Source: Shimia sp051201625
GTDB taxonomy: Bacteria > Pseudomonadota > Alphaproteobacteria > Rhodobacterales > Rhodobacteraceae
Reading direction: 5' to 3'
DNA: 64,000 bases
NCBI RefSeq assembly: GCF_051201625.1
Contig: NZ_CP179203.1
Coordinates: 62,001 to 126,000, forward strand
The notes beneath the pieces are model-generated. The model saw only the letters and a list, made by a program, of their open reading frames with translations, searched no databases and was not told where the DNA came from. Shown here in pieces: positions 52,501-61,690 of the stretch. Both the position numbers and the translations under genes were made by a program. Every line of letters starts with the position of its first letter. The stretch's first letter is position 1.

Positions 52501-52968
52501 CCGCAATAGGGCGGCGGTACGATCTTCCATTTCTGTGAACAGAGGAGAGACGCCAGCCTCGAGTGGGAACCGGCGCAGGAGCGATGCGCAAAACGAGTGG
52601 ATTGTCTGGATTTTTAATCCGCCTGGTGTTTCAATTGCACGGGCGAATAATGTTCTAGCTTGTTGTAGGTCTTTCTGAGCGATGCTGTCGTCAACGCCAA
52701 GTTCGGAAAGGTCGTGCCGCAAGGCCCTATCGTCCTTCATGGCCCAACTTCCCAGTCGTTTAAAAAGCCGATTCTGCATCTCGCTGGCAGCAGCTTTTGT
52801 GTAGGTCAGACATAAAATGTGTTGTGGTAAAACCCCTTGTAGCAACAATCTGGCCACGCGGTCAGTTAAAACCCTGGTTTTACCCGACCCGGCATTGGCG
52901 GACAGCCAAGTACTGTTTTTGGGGCTAGATGCCTGAACTTGTCGCTCTGTGGCATCACTGCGCGCCAT
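49573..52968 (-). CDS. addA: AddA, helicase-nuclease of the AddAB recombination complex
   Basis: 1131 residues from ATG 52968, which overlaps the addB TGA. UvrD-type helicase: Walker A SANAGSGKTRVL (23-34), VDEAQDTSPAQW (Walker B), VVGDKKQSIYSFQGA, MTVHGSKGLEAP, and VAMTRAEKWLIVAA. The C-terminal RecB-like nuclease has VAVDFKSN (the Asp-x-Lys motif, V-I-AVDFKSN). AddAB resects double-strand breaks for RecA, the alphaproteobacterial counterpart of RecBCD. Confidence 0.96.
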   Translation of the reverse strand: MARSDATERQVQASSPKNSTWLSANAGSGKTRVLTDRVARLLLQGVLPQHILCLTYTKAAASEMQNRLFKRLGSWAMKDDRALRHDLSELGVDDSIAQKDLQQARTLFARAIETPGGLKIQTIHSFCASLLRRFPLEAGVSPLFTEMEDRTAALLRQDITDQMAGGDDAHLVRSLAFHYTGENLNDLTAALVRKADAFSSSLSTTNFSEVFGLAPGLSESTLLASVFLGGEIKLLHELITACQAGSAKDQQAAEKLASIDGLNIAAFPVLESVFLYGKSAKEPFSAKIDHFPTKKIRETNLSLNAQIGPLMRRIADAREARLALSAKQRSSALHAFGHRFLKLYKDYKQQRGMLDFDDLISRACSLLNDPTVAAWVLYKLDGGIDHILVDEAQDTSPAQWQVIERLTQEFTSGSGARENVLRTIFVVGDKKQSIYSFQGADPAEFDRMKHEFEARMAPTGRQLQCLSLEYSFRSSTAILDLVDTCFGDKHSAGFPRENSHHAFHEDMPGRVDLWPVVDAVKKIEKGNWFDPVDRHGHTHHNVTLANLIASEISKMINGGASLPDERLGTGQYAQRPVTPGDFLILVQRRSDLFHEIIRACKSQNLPIAGADRLKIGAEVAVRDLAAFLSFLSTPEDDLSLATVLRSPLIGWSEQTLFDLAHRRQSLFLWEALRKRRAEFPQTLEIIDDLLGKTDFLRPYDLIERILTRHEGRKHLLSRLGNEAEDGINALLSQALTYESGTVPSLTGFLLWMETDDLEIKRQMDSASNQIRVMTVHGSKGLEAPIVIMPDTAKRTVRTDAPLVPMNDGVIAWNMSADTAPQALMDARDVVAEASREERLRLLYVAMTRAEKWLIVAAAGDLGSDGNSWYDIVRDGMTKRGAHSIVFNGGSGLRYSFGDWSGPITPTTDIAKAGSTSLPSFLKSAAPEPPAVLRPLSPSDLGGAKALASDIGRDEATAKLRGTLIHLLLEHLPSLPPAKWTKTAKNLLGTKNQQIPDFVFKDVLAEAQRVIEAPTLKHLFASDALAEVSITASMGTKTLSGIIDRLIISPGKVIAVDFKSNMVVPNSLDQVPEGLLRQMGAYAHGLSQIFPGRYIETALLWTHTAKYMVLPHEVVTNALALSGHLDGHAAAP

Positions 52969-55895
52969 CAGGAAAGCTCCTCTGGATTTACTTTGCTTGT
53001 TGCATCCCATTCGCCAAAACGCGCCAACTGATCATAATCCCCACTTTCGCTGTCTAAGTGCATGGCGCGCCGTGAAGTGAACCCCTTCCCGTCAATGTTG
53101 TATTGGGTGATTAGGGAAATAAATTCGTCCCAAACTTGTGAGGGAGGTGTTTCATTGAGGGGCGCAGGCTGATCTTTTGGTGTGTTACCCAGTCCGATGT
53201 AAATGGCGTCGGCAACCGTTGCTGCGTTGAGGTCTTTGAAGTCGCCTTGCTCAGCCAGCGCCGCTTCAAGGAGTAACTGCTTGTCAAAATAGGTTTGCTC
53301 GCTTTTTGAGGGAGGCGTGCCGGTTTTGTAGTCGTAGATCAGAAGCCGTCCATCTGGCATTTGATCTACGCGATCCGCTTTGGCTGACAGGGTAAAGCCC
53401 AACTTGTCGATATGCCCAGCCGCGCTGCGTTCGAAGGCAATCGGTTTTGCAAGAGAGTTTCGTTCTTTTTCGCCGGCGACAATGTGATCACAGACACGTT
53501 CTATTCTGGCCCGCCAAAGCTCACGAATTGTGGGCCATGGAACGTTTTTGTTAAGAACTGTCTCTGATATCTGCAACAATCTATGGCGCGAAAGCATTGT
53601 CTGGTCATCTGCGGTTTTAATAAACTCTTCCAATACCTCATGCACAATAATGCCGCGTAGAAGTGCATTTGGCGTTCTCATGAGAGGATCAAGCGGTCGC
53701 AATCTAAGGATATGTTTTGCGTATATTGCATATGGGTCGCGGATCAGCCGCTTTACTTCAGTGACGGATAGCTTTGTTAAGCGAGCGGCTAAGGGTGGCG
53801 TTGGAGATGGTCGTTTTGCAGCATCCACCGGTGTGTAAGTTTCCATTTTGCGAACAAGATCGAGCCACTCCTGACCGCGTGCGCGAATATCCTCTAGCGC
53901 TTTTTGACCACCTTGATCGGGCAAACCACCAAGAAGGTTAATTAACCTGTTTACCCATCTTGAGGGAACCGTTTCGGACTCCTCCGACCTGATCGCGCGG
54001 GTGATCCAAACCTCAGGTGCGCAAACTGCCTGCTGAAAGTCGTGCGCCGATAGGCCGATTCGGCGCTCGGGTACCAAAAGACCTGCATCGTGGCGCATTT
54101 TTCGGTTAAGCCAAGGGTCGGGTGACGGCGCTTCGGGCCAACTGCCTTCGTTCAAACCGCCAAGGATCACAAGGTCTGCACCCTGAACTCGAGCCTCAAG
54201 GGTTCCCCAAATCAAAACGCCTGGATGCCCACTATCGCGATCTCGCACTTCGGCGCGGGTTAGCATGGCGCCGAATAAATCAGAATATTCCGAAGCGGAA
54301 ATCGATCCAGCCACTTCTGCGTGCTCGGTCGCCTCGGTAACAAGTTTCAGCGCCTCTTGCCCGGCCTTTTTCTTCCAGAGCTCACCCGAACCGTTGGCTG
54401 CACCATGTGAAATCCATTCTGCGCGCTGTATATGCGCCTCGATACGATTGCTCAAATCCAACGTGTCGGGATCGAGCTCTTGAAAAAAAGCCACCGCCAA
54501 CCAACCTAGCCAAGTGCCCAAGTTCTGCTTCTGGCCGGCTGACCATTTGCTAATGTCTTGCTCGGTTGGGTAAACAATTCCCTTGCGTCTCAACCACAGC
54601 TCTAATTCGCGGGTGAATCGCAGGTGAGGCCCCCGGTCGTTGCCGCTGTGAGTTAAGGGGTGCTTAAGTAAGGTAAGTAACGCCTCAGAGGTGAGTTTGT
54701 GTCGAAAAAGATCTGAGACATGACGTAAAAAACGCCCAGGTGGTGACAGTTGCAAGGGTGTTCCGGCACTGTCGTCTGGTTCAATGTTCCAGCGGTCGAG
54801 TGCGGTTGAAACCTGACGTGTCAGCACTCTGTTTGGTGTGATCAATGCTGCGGTTTGGCCCTGATCAGCAGCTTTGCGCATACGGGCCGCAATGGTAAGC
54901 GCTTCTTCTCGCGTTGAGTTGGCTTCGACCAATGTGATGTTATTAGTTGCAATCTCAAGCTGACCCAGCTTGGGACCCTCAGACAGCCATTGATCCGTCA
55001 CGGGCGCTGGGCGTAAAGCTAGGGACACAAGTCGGTTACGCGGGGGTGACGGCGGCGCTATATTGCACCATGCGCGCACTTCGTCAGCTTTGAGACTGAC
55101 AGCATTGAGCAGGTTGCAAAATCGGTATTGAGGGTGATCTTCGCTGGTCAGATGTTCTGAAAGGTGTTTCCATAAATTAGCAGGCATATCAAAATCATAT
55201 CCCGGCAAGACGATCGCGCCTTGGGGCAAATGGGCAACGGCTTTCATAAGGAGCATGGTTGTCCCACGTGATCCGGTAGAACCGGCAAGAATGATTGGGC
55301 TTTTTGGCGGGGTTTCAGACCACTTTTTTATCAGAATTTCTGTAATCCGCCTTTGCCGCGATTGCGCGTCGACTCCTTGACCGGCGTCATCGAGAAAATG
55401 CCGAACGATTTCAAGAAATGACCGAGCGCGGGCCCAATGCCCGGACTGATCTGAAATATCAAGACCTTCAATTGCGTCAAATGAAACGCCTTCACCCCGC
55501 ATTTCGTCCATTAATCCGGCAAGACTGTCGGCTAGATCGTATATTGACGCCCGGGAGGCTAAATCTGGCTGCTTTTTTAATAGCTGTGAGATTAGTTCTA
55601 TCAGTTCAAAGCGTAGCCTTATTGCAGGAGCGGCTGGTGGGACATCAGCTATTTCAGAACTGTTTGCGATGTCAGTCAGCAGTTGAATACGCGGCATCAA
55701 CATTGCCGGCCCAGCCTCAAAAAGAGCCTTGATGCGACGCGCCATACGCGCCGTGTTCACTACAAGTCTTACCTGTGCCATTTGCTCGGGCGGCTTGTCC
55801 GCCATGTGTTCCATCAAGCCGCAGACAAGTACTGCAGGAAAGTCTGCTCCTGGTGGAACCCCAAATACTCTTGCCTTGTCCGATGGATCAAACAT
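52968..55895 (-). CDS. addB: AddB, nuclease-helicase-like subunit of AddAB
   Basis: 975 residues, alphaproteobacterial AddB type. Inactive-helicase-like N-terminal half with ILAGSTGSRGTTMLLM (a degenerate P-loop-like region, ~200-215) and LVEANSTREEALTIAARMRKA (~328-348). C-terminal RecB-like nuclease with LLIYDYKTGTPPSK (~876-889). The start overlaps the murU stop by 8 nt. Works with AddA in double-strand break repair. Confidence 0.94.
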   Translation of the reverse strand: MFDPSDKARVFGVPPGADFPAVLVCGLMEHMADKPPEQMAQVRLVVNTARMARRIKALFEAGPAMLMPRIQLLTDIANSSEIADVPPAAPAIRLRFELIELISQLLKKQPDLASRASIYDLADSLAGLMDEMRGEGVSFDAIEGLDISDQSGHWARARSFLEIVRHFLDDAGQGVDAQSRQRRITEILIKKWSETPPKSPIILAGSTGSRGTTMLLMKAVAHLPQGAIVLPGYDFDMPANLWKHLSEHLTSEDHPQYRFCNLLNAVSLKADEVRAWCNIAPPSPPRNRLVSLALRPAPVTDQWLSEGPKLGQLEIATNNITLVEANSTREEALTIAARMRKAADQGQTAALITPNRVLTRQVSTALDRWNIEPDDSAGTPLQLSPPGRFLRHVSDLFRHKLTSEALLTLLKHPLTHSGNDRGPHLRFTRELELWLRRKGIVYPTEQDISKWSAGQKQNLGTWLGWLAVAFFQELDPDTLDLSNRIEAHIQRAEWISHGAANGSGELWKKKAGQEALKLVTEATEHAEVAGSISASEYSDLFGAMLTRAEVRDRDSGHPGVLIWGTLEARVQGADLVILGGLNEGSWPEAPSPDPWLNRKMRHDAGLLVPERRIGLSAHDFQQAVCAPEVWITRAIRSEESETVPSRWVNRLINLLGGLPDQGGQKALEDIRARGQEWLDLVRKMETYTPVDAAKRPSPTPPLAARLTKLSVTEVKRLIRDPYAIYAKHILRLRPLDPLMRTPNALLRGIIVHEVLEEFIKTADDQTMLSRHRLLQISETVLNKNVPWPTIRELWRARIERVCDHIVAGEKERNSLAKPIAFERSAAGHIDKLGFTLSAKADRVDQMPDGRLLIYDYKTGTPPSKSEQTYFDKQLLLEAALAEQGDFKDLNAATVADAIYIGLGNTPKDQPAPLNETPPSQVWDEFISLITQYNIDGKGFTSRRAMHLDSESGDYDQLARFGEWDATSKVNPEELS

Positions 55896-56580
55896 TGGTT
55901 TCTCTCAGCATGTGCTCTGCATCTTGAACTCCCTTTGGAGATCCTACATCGCACCAGTTTCCGGGATATGCCACGCCAAACAGGCGATTCCGTTTGATCA
56001 TTTCGTCCCAGAGTTTGTTGAGCGAAAACACCGTGTCCGAGATTTGGCATAGCCCACCCGTTTTTATAATTTGAACGCCTCCGTAAATCATACCGGCACC
56101 ACGGCTGATCTGCCCGTCACGGGTAATCAAAAAGTCGCCCAAACCTGAATGGCCGATTGCCCGTTCGGGTGGAACACAAATCACAAGTGCATCCATTTTG
56201 TTGGGGTCCCAATTGTTGAGGGCCAATTGAAATGGGTTTACGCCAGACCAAATAGCATCCGTGTTGGTGGTATAAACCGGGTTACTACCTAACAGAGGCA
56301 ACGCATTCCTAAGGCCACCGCCAGTATCCAAAATGATGGGATATTCGTGAGAGAGTAAAATTTCAGTACCTTCAAGATGTGATTGCAACATCCCTGCGAG
56401 GTAATGAAGGTTGACTACGATTTTATGTGGATTGATGCGGTAGACTAAATCTAAAGTTCGGTCGATCAGCGGCCGACCTGCGACAGGGATCAGCGGCTTG
56501 GGGCAATCTTTGGTGAGAGGCCTCATGCGCGTACCGAAACCGGCCGCAAACATCATCACAGAATTGGGCTTTGGATGCAT
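55888..56580 (-). CDS. murU: N-acetylmuramate-1-phosphate uridylyltransferase (MurU-like)
   Basis: 230 residues, nucleotidyltransferase fold. FAAGFGTRMRPLTKDCPKPLIPVAGRPLI (in pieces, ~11-39), the metal-binding TTNTDAIW (~104-111), GNWCDVGSPKGV near the end. MurU joins AmgK in a cell-wall recycling route that bypasses de novo UDP-MurNAc synthesis and confers fosfomycin tolerance in Pseudomonas and relatives. It overlaps amgK by 25 nt, supporting this assignment. Confidence 0.92.
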   Translation of the reverse strand: MHPKPNSVMMFAAGFGTRMRPLTKDCPKPLIPVAGRPLIDRTLDLVYRINPHKIVVNLHYLAGMLQSHLEGTEILLSHEYPIILDTGGGLRNALPLLGSNPVYTTNTDAIWSGVNPFQLALNNWDPNKMDALVICVPPERAIGHSGLGDFLITRDGQISRGAGMIYGGVQIIKTGGLCQISDTVFSLNKLWDEMIKRNRLFGVAYPGNWCDVGSPKGVQDAEHMLRETNV

Positions 56581-57572
56581 TGCCTTCTCAAATTTTTTAA
56601 GTACTCGGGGGTGGGTTCGGTTAAAGAATTCAGAAGAAGGTCTCGCGCTGATGTGAGCGACGGGTGCTGAAGATCCCTAATCAAGTAGGTCCAGACGCGT
56701 GGTATGAGGGTAATATAATCAGGCCGACCTGAGTGGATGCAAAGCCGTGCAAAGATACCGATAATGCGTAGATTTCTTTGCGCGCCCAGCGCACAGTATG
56801 CTGCCTGAAAATCTTGGCTGTCCTGTCCAGTAAGATCGATAAAGCGGGAAACCATTTTTCTCTCAAGGTGTGGGGGTACATCCCGACGAGCGTCTTGCAG
56901 TAAAGAGACCAGATCGTATGCAGGATGACCGACAAGTGCATCTTGAAAGTCGATAAGGCCGGCGCGCGCGACACCCTGCCGCCCGGGCATCCAGATAAGG
57001 TTCTCTGCATGAAAGTCGCGTAGAGTGAGGCCGGCTGTGCTACCTAAAATGTTGGATAGAATATTATCAAACAGAGGGAAAAAATCTGCTTTCTCACACT
57101 TGCTGTTTTCGTCTTCAACATACCAGTCGAACGTGACTTCCGTCATTTTTGCTAGCGCCTTAGGATTCATTTCTTCTAAATCGACCGGAGCATCTGTGTT
57201 GAACAGTCGAACGAGTACATCGATGGCAACTTCATAGAACTCAGTTTCAAACTGTGGGTGTTTCGCCAAAGTGCTAGCAAAAACTCTATCGCCGAGGTCT
57301 TCAAGCAAAAGCAATCCAGATTTGACGTCCTGATCAAAAACCGTTGGGGCGCTCAAGCCAATCGATCTAAGATGCTGTGCAATTTTTACAAATGGATCTA
57401 CTGAGGCGTTCTTGTCGGGTGGTGCATCCATTAAGATCGCGTATTCACCGGAAGCTTTGGTCAGGCGTAGGTAGTTGCGATTGGATGCGTCTCCGGCGAC
57501 GGGGGATTTTATGCTCTGACCCCACCCAGCGTCCTCTAAGAAACAGTCAATTATTTTAGCTCTATGGTTCAT
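56556..57572 (-). CDS. amgK: Anomeric MurNAc/GlcNAc kinase (AmgK), aminoglycoside-phosphotransferase family
   Basis: 338 residues. VAGDASNRNYLRLTKASG (~25-42) is the G-loop, LLLLEDLGDRVFA follows, and the kinase core LTLRDFHAENLIWMPG (~191-206) and LIDFQDALVGHPAYDLVSLLQDAR (in pieces) match AmgK. Phosphorylates MurNAc at C1, feeding MurU. The ATG overlaps the tsaE stop (ATGA); order tsaE-amgK-murU-addB-addA-trxA. Confidence 0.93.
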   Translation of the reverse strand: MNHRAKIIDCFLEDAGWGQSIKSPVAGDASNRNYLRLTKASGEYAILMDAPPDKNASVDPFVKIAQHLRSIGLSAPTVFDQDVKSGLLLLEDLGDRVFASTLAKHPQFETEFYEVAIDVLVRLFNTDAPVDLEEMNPKALAKMTEVTFDWYVEDENSKCEKADFFPLFDNILSNILGSTAGLTLRDFHAENLIWMPGRQGVARAGLIDFQDALVGHPAYDLVSLLQDARRDVPPHLERKMVSRFIDLTGQDSQDFQAAYCALGAQRNLRIIGIFARLCIHSGRPDYITLIPRVWTYLIRDLQHPSLTSARDLLLNSLTEPTPEYLKNLRRQCIQSPIL

Positions 57573-58042
57573 CGGGGGACGATCTCTTCAATCTGGTTCC
57601 AGCGGGTGTTGTTCCAGCTCATTTTCAGCGCTCTGTGGTTCTCATTGGTGACGCTTTTGAAATGCATTGTAAGCGCGGATGCAGGCGCAAGCTCTCCCAA
57701 TCTGTCTGGCCATTCGATCAGACAGATTGAGTCTTGAAAGGCATCCACTAAACCAAGTTCGATTACTTCATTTGGGGAGTTCAGGCGGTATAGATCAGCA
57801 TGCCAGATTTCACCAATTTCGGTGTTGTAAGTCTGCACCAGTGTGAAAGTCGGGGAAGGGACATCTTCGTACGTGCTCAGAGTTGATTGGATGAGTGATC
57901 GTGCAAAGTGAGTTTTCCCAGCCCCTATCGGACCTTCCAAAAGGATCACATCGCCAGAAGTCAGAATAGTACCGATCCGCGAGCCAAGCGCGGTGGTCTC
58001 TTCTGGAGAGGATGAGGAAATGGAAAGTGATTTACGCAACAT
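57569..58042 (-). CDS. tsaE: tRNA threonylcarbamoyladenosine biosynthesis ATPase TsaE
   Basis: 157 residues. Walker A LEGPIGAGKTHFARSLIQ (35-52); PSPTFTLVQTYN (~62-73) and WHADLYRL (~80-87) are diagnostic. TsaE works with TsaB and TsaD to make t6A37 on ANN-decoding tRNAs. It is the first gene of the run to trxA (tsaE, amgK, murU, addB, addA, trxA). Confidence 0.95.
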   Translation of the reverse strand: MLRKSLSISSSSPEETTALGSRIGTILTSGDVILLEGPIGAGKTHFARSLIQSTLSTYEDVPSPTFTLVQTYNTEIGEIWHADLYRLNSPNEVIELGLVDAFQDSICLIEWPDRLGELAPASALTMHFKSVTNENHRALKMSWNNTRWNQIEEIVPR

Positions 58043-58452
58043 TTCTCAAGAGTACTATGCTACACACTTCCTGCAAGACCTTCCCGACAAACACGAAAAA
58101 TACTCTAGAAATACAAAAATTTCGTACTGACATACGTGAAAGATGCCTGCCAAAGGTCAAACTTGTCTAGTTTAGTTTTGGGAAAGGCAATCATCCTTGT
58201 TACGACTAACGCCTATCCGGTGTTGGCGTCGTGACAACGAAAAAGGGTTATTCAATAACGTGGCCAAAGACCATTTTTCAGCCTGAAGACTAAGGCAAAA
58301 AAATATGCCTCATCCCAAGCCAAAGTGTTTGGCGGCGCGGTTTCTAAAAATTTGCCTAAGATCCTCGGGTAAAATAACCGCACTCGTAAATGAACATTTT
58401 GGTCAAGAAGCGTTCGGCAAGCCTTTTTTGAGGAGCGTTATGAGTACGTTCG
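58043..58452. other. 410-bp gap between tsaE and regB
   Basis: No clear gene on either strand. A 52-codon plus-strand frame (58305-58463, starting MPHPKPKC) overlaps the regB tail antisense and lacks a ribosome site. A TTGACC element at ~58155 (minus) could belong to a tsaE promoter but has no well-spaced -10. A short GCCT/AGGC hairpin lies near 58280. Confidence 0.4.
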
Positions 58453-59838
58453 TTATATTGTGAAAACAGGGTTTTGACCCATCTGGACCGCAAAGTCTCC
58501 GGACACGGCGTCGATTACCGAACGTGGCCAAACGACTTCGATGATTGCTCCTGAGCGTGATGGTTCGTTTGATTTTGGAATGAGGCCGTTAGAACCGTTT
58601 GCAAAGCTGAGTTCCGCGCCCGATCTTTCGAGAAGAGTTTTTGCGATAAATAAACCCAACCCCATGCCTTCATAACCAGGTCTTTGTTTTCGGTCCTTTT
58701 CTACCTTTCTGGTCCGAACAAATGGATCGCCGATACGCCCAATTAGTTGAGGTGGGAACCCAAGACCATCGTCCATTATGCGAACAGCGATTTTTTCTTC
58801 ACTCCATTCAGACTCCACCCAAACGGTCGTTGACGCAAAATCAACTGCGTTTTGAATTAGATTCCGCATCCCGTGAATAATCTCCGGCCGCCGAAGAATC
58901 GTTGGTCCGCTCACGACATTCTGATGTTCAAAACATATTTGTTTTCCACGGTGCATGTGTGGTTCGGCAGCTTCCTCCAACACCGTTGAAAGGGGGGCCT
59001 TTCGCAAGTGCAGGTCGTCTTTTCCGGCCCGCCCCATCGATTTCAATATGTCTCGGCACCGGTCCGCCTGTTCGCGGATCAAGGCTGCGTCCTCTCTCAA
59101 TTCAGGACGATCACTCAGGTCATCCATCAACTCTGCACTTGCCAGCTTAATCGTTGCTAGGGGTGTTCCAAGCTCATGTGCCGCCGCGGCAACTACTCCA
59201 CCGAGGTCTGTCAACTTTTGTTCGCGTGCCAATGCCATTTGAGTTGCAGCCAGAGCTTCTGACATTGATGACATTTCGGAAACAACGCGGCGCGAATAAA
59301 CAGAGCTAAACAAAATCGCGATCACAATGGCCGCCCAAGTTCCAAAAAGAAAAACGTCTGGGATGCGCAGTATGAAATATTGCTGCGTTCTCAGAGGAAT
59401 GTAGTATTCGAGCATGATGGAAACAAACAAAATTGCCAAAGTGGCAATTACCAGTGTGGAGCGCACAGACAATACGGAAGCTGAGATTGTCACAGGACCA
59501 ACTACAAGCACAGAAAACGGGTTGTTCAGTCCACCAGTCAAGAAAAGCAGAAAACTAAGTTGCATCAAATCAAAAAGAATCATGAACATATTTTCAGAGT
59601 CTGAAAGGAGTTTGTTTTCTGGAAAAACAAACATGGCAATCAAGTTCCCGATGACAGAGACTCCAACCGCAAGATAGCAAAGGCCGTATTCAAGCTCTAA
59701 TTCGAAGGCAAACTGCGTGACTACGAGAGCCGTGATTTGTCCAAATATTGCAAGCCAGCGCACAAAAATTATCGTACGTAAGCGAATCCAATTTTTACGC
59801 TGTTCTGCTGAAAACAATTCGGACAAAAAATCTGTCAT
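58453..59838 (-). CDS. regB: RegB/PrrB redox-sensing histidine kinase
   Basis: 461 residues. Six membrane helices (~25-180) including the quinone-binding GGLNNPFSV (102-110). The phosphorylated His is 221 (AAAHELGTPLATIK). Cys261 (ADRCRDIL) matches the redox-active Cys265 of Rhodobacter RegB. C-terminal ATPase with NLIQNAVDFA and GLGLFIAKTLL. With RegA it adjusts respiration and, in phototrophs, photosynthesis to redox state; none of those target genes lie here. Divergent from senC. Confidence 0.96.
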   Translation of the reverse strand: MTDFLSELFSAEQRKNWIRLRTIIFVRWLAIFGQITALVVTQFAFELELEYGLCYLAVGVSVIGNLIAMFVFPENKLLSDSENMFMILFDLMQLSFLLFLTGGLNNPFSVLVVGPVTISASVLSVRSTLVIATLAILFVSIMLEYYIPLRTQQYFILRIPDVFLFGTWAAIVIAILFSSVYSRRVVSEMSSMSEALAATQMALAREQKLTDLGGVVAAAAHELGTPLATIKLASAELMDDLSDRPELREDAALIREQADRCRDILKSMGRAGKDDLHLRKAPLSTVLEEAAEPHMHRGKQICFEHQNVVSGPTILRRPEIIHGMRNLIQNAVDFASTTVWVESEWSEEKIAVRIMDDGLGFPPQLIGRIGDPFVRTRKVEKDRKQRPGYEGMGLGLFIAKTLLERSGAELSFANGSNGLIPKSNEPSRSGAIIEVVWPRSVIDAVSGDFAVQMGQNPVFTI

Positions 59839-59924
59839 TCCTGCGCCTTTACTCTTGCCTATGCTAGATCAATTGTTAGGTCTCCGTGTAAGATCATACA
59901 ACTCACATTCCCAGAGGTGCCGAT

Positions 59925-60554
59925 ATGGCTCGAATAGCCGCCATCATTGCAGTGTTTACAACGATTGTCGCTTTAGCGGGTCTATGGTTGATATCACGGG
60001 GTGCTGGAAATGCAGATCAATTCGCCGAGTGCCGACAAAGTCAGGTTGCTGGTGGAACTTCGGCTATCGGCGGTTCGTTTGAGTTGGTAACCGAGACAGG
60101 CGAAACAGTGACAGATCAAGATGTGCTTACAGAGCCATCTCTAATCTATTTTGGCTACACTTTTTGCCCAGACATTTGCCCAATGGATACTTTGCGAAAC
60201 GCGGATGCGGTAACACTTCTTGAGGATCGTGGCAAAATCGTAAAGCCGATCATGATTTCAATCGACCCAGAGCGAGACACACCGGAAGTTTTGGCAGAAT
60301 TCACAGATTACTTACACCCCAGGATGCTTGGGCTTACCGGTTCTGCGGCACAGGTAAAAGCCGCCAGCCAAGCCTTCCGTACGTATTACAAAAAGCAAGA
60401 ACCGGAAGATGGTGATGCGGAGTATTATCTTGTAGATCACTCAACCTTCACGTACCTGACGTTACCGGAAATTGGATTTGTTGAGTATTTTCGGAGAGAT
60501 GTTACGCCTGAAAAAATGGCAGAGCGTGTTGGTTGCTTCCTAGATAAGGTGTAA
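59925..60554 (+). CDS. senC: SenC/PrrC, SCO-family copper chaperone
   Basis: 209 residues. An N-terminal membrane anchor (~5-23) then a thioredoxin-like SCO domain with the copper ligands Cys81 and Cys85 (FCPDICPMDT) and His172 (LVDHSTFTYL). SCO proteins deliver copper to cytochrome c oxidase CuA; in Rhodobacter, SenC/PrrC also affects redox signalling by RegBA. It lies upstream of regA, as in Rhodobacter. Confidence 0.95.
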   Translation: MARIAAIIAVFTTIVALAGLWLISRGAGNADQFAECRQSQVAGGTSAIGGSFELVTETGETVTDQDVLTEPSLIYFGYTFCPDICPMDTLRNADAVTLLEDRGKIVKPIMISIDPERDTPEVLAEFTDYLHPRMLGLTGSAAQVKAASQAFRTYYKKQEPEDGDAEYYLVDHSTFTYLTLPEIGFVEYFRRDVTPEKMAERVGCFLDKV

Positions 60555-60627
60555 ATCTGGGACTACGTTTGACCATATGGCAGCACCAAGCTAAAACGTG
60601 GTATATGAAGCTTGGGGGATATTGCGC

Positions 60628-61182
60628 ATGACGGAAACAGACCTGCAGGGTATCGGGCCTGATAAGTCGTTATTGTTGGTGGATGACGACGAACCGTTTT
60701 TGCGAAGGCTGGCCAAAGCCATGGAAAAACGTGGCTTTGAGGTGGAAACAGCATCTTCTGTTGCTGCAGGTTGCGCAATCGCAACAGCCAGACCGCCGGC
60801 CTACGCAGTTGTTGATCTCAGGTTGGAAGATGGAAACGGCCTTGATGTTGTGGAAGCCATCCGGGAAAAGCGGGAAAACTCACGTGTTGTTGTACTAACT
60901 GGATATGGTGCGATTGCGACAGCAGTCGCGGCTGTAAAAATTGGTGCAACGGATTATCTTTCGAAGCCAGCGGACGCTGCTGACATTATGAACGCGCTAT
61001 TAAGTGGTGAGGGAGAACTGCCTCCTCCCCCAGAAAATCCAATGAGTGCTGATCGCGTCCGTTGGGAACATATCCAGCGAGTTTACGAGTTGTGTGACCG
61101 AAATGTCAGCGAAACGGCGCGTCGCTTGAACATGCACCGCCGGACCTTACAGCGCATTCTTGCAAAGCGGTCTCCAAGATAA
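60628..61182 (+). CDS. regA: RegA/PrrA/ActR response regulator
   Basis: 184 residues from ATG 60628, exactly the length of Rhodobacter RegA, with GGGGGA 8 nt upstream. Receiver domain with the acidic pocket VDDDEPF (18-24), the phosphorylated Asp63 (VVDLRLEDG) and the YLSKPAD Lys (~112). After the polyproline linker (~131-135) is a Fis-type HTH (SETARRLNMHRRTLQRILAKRSP). It is phosphorylated by RegB. Confidence 0.96.
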   Translation: MTETDLQGIGPDKSLLLVDDDEPFLRRLAKAMEKRGFEVETASSVAAGCAIATARPPAYAVVDLRLEDGNGLDVVEAIREKRENSRVVVLTGYGAIATAVAAVKIGATDYLSKPADAADIMNALLSGEGELPPPPENPMSADRVRWEHIQRVYELCDRNVSETARRLNMHRRTLQRILAKRSPR

Positions 61183-61201
61183 TTTCTCGCGTCAGCTATG
61201 T

Positions 61202-61690
61202 TTATAGTTCGAACCTTTTACTAATTCGGTCAACGATTTGTCCGTCGCTAAGGGGCACATTCTTCTGCGTTGTATAGGTTTCAAACCCCCGGCTTTGGTA
61301 ATAGGCCAGTCCACCAGCATTGTCGGCTCGTATCGTCGCATTGATCCATCTGTAAGCTAGACCAGAGGCAGCCTGTTTTGTCTTTTCGAATAGGGCTGAG
61401 CCTGTACCAAGACCAGTCTGGCCTAACGCAACAAATGTTGCGATGTCGCAAGCGTCCGGCCCACGCATCTTGCTTGGCCAAATCCATTGAAAGCCTAACA
61501 ACTTTCCAGCGGTGTCTTCCGCAACGAACCAAGCAGATTTGTCTGGGTCCTTTGCCACCCAAGAAGCTATTTCAGACTTGGATACCGTCGAGGTAAGAGC
61601 CGTTGTTCCGCCCGCATTGATGATTTTGTTCAACAACTCAGCCATAGCTCGATGATCCAAACCACAAGCATAGCGTGTGATTGTGGTCAT
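61202..61690 (-). CDS. GNAT-family N-acetyltransferase
   Basis: 162 residues from ATG 61690, which overlaps the HD-protein stop (ATGA); the longer frame to 61855 runs inside that gene. GNAT fold: the acetyl-CoA loop VALGQTGLGTGSALFEKTKQ (~83-102), the NAGGLAYYQSRGFETY segment (~126-141). The substrate is unknown. Second gene of an HD-GNAT operon, convergent with regA. Confidence 0.88.
   Translation of the reverse strand: MTTITRYACGLDHRAMAELLNKIINAGGTTALTSTVSKSEIASWVAKDPDKSAWFVAEDTAGKLLGFQWIWPSKMRGPDACDIATFVALGQTGLGTGSALFEKTKQAASGLAYRWINATIRADNAGGLAYYQSRGFETYTTQKNVPLSDGQIVDRISKRFEL

Noticed and set aside
58305..58463. 52-codon plus-strand ORF near the regB 3' end
   Set aside because: No ribosome-binding site, overlaps regB antisense, no recognisable motif.
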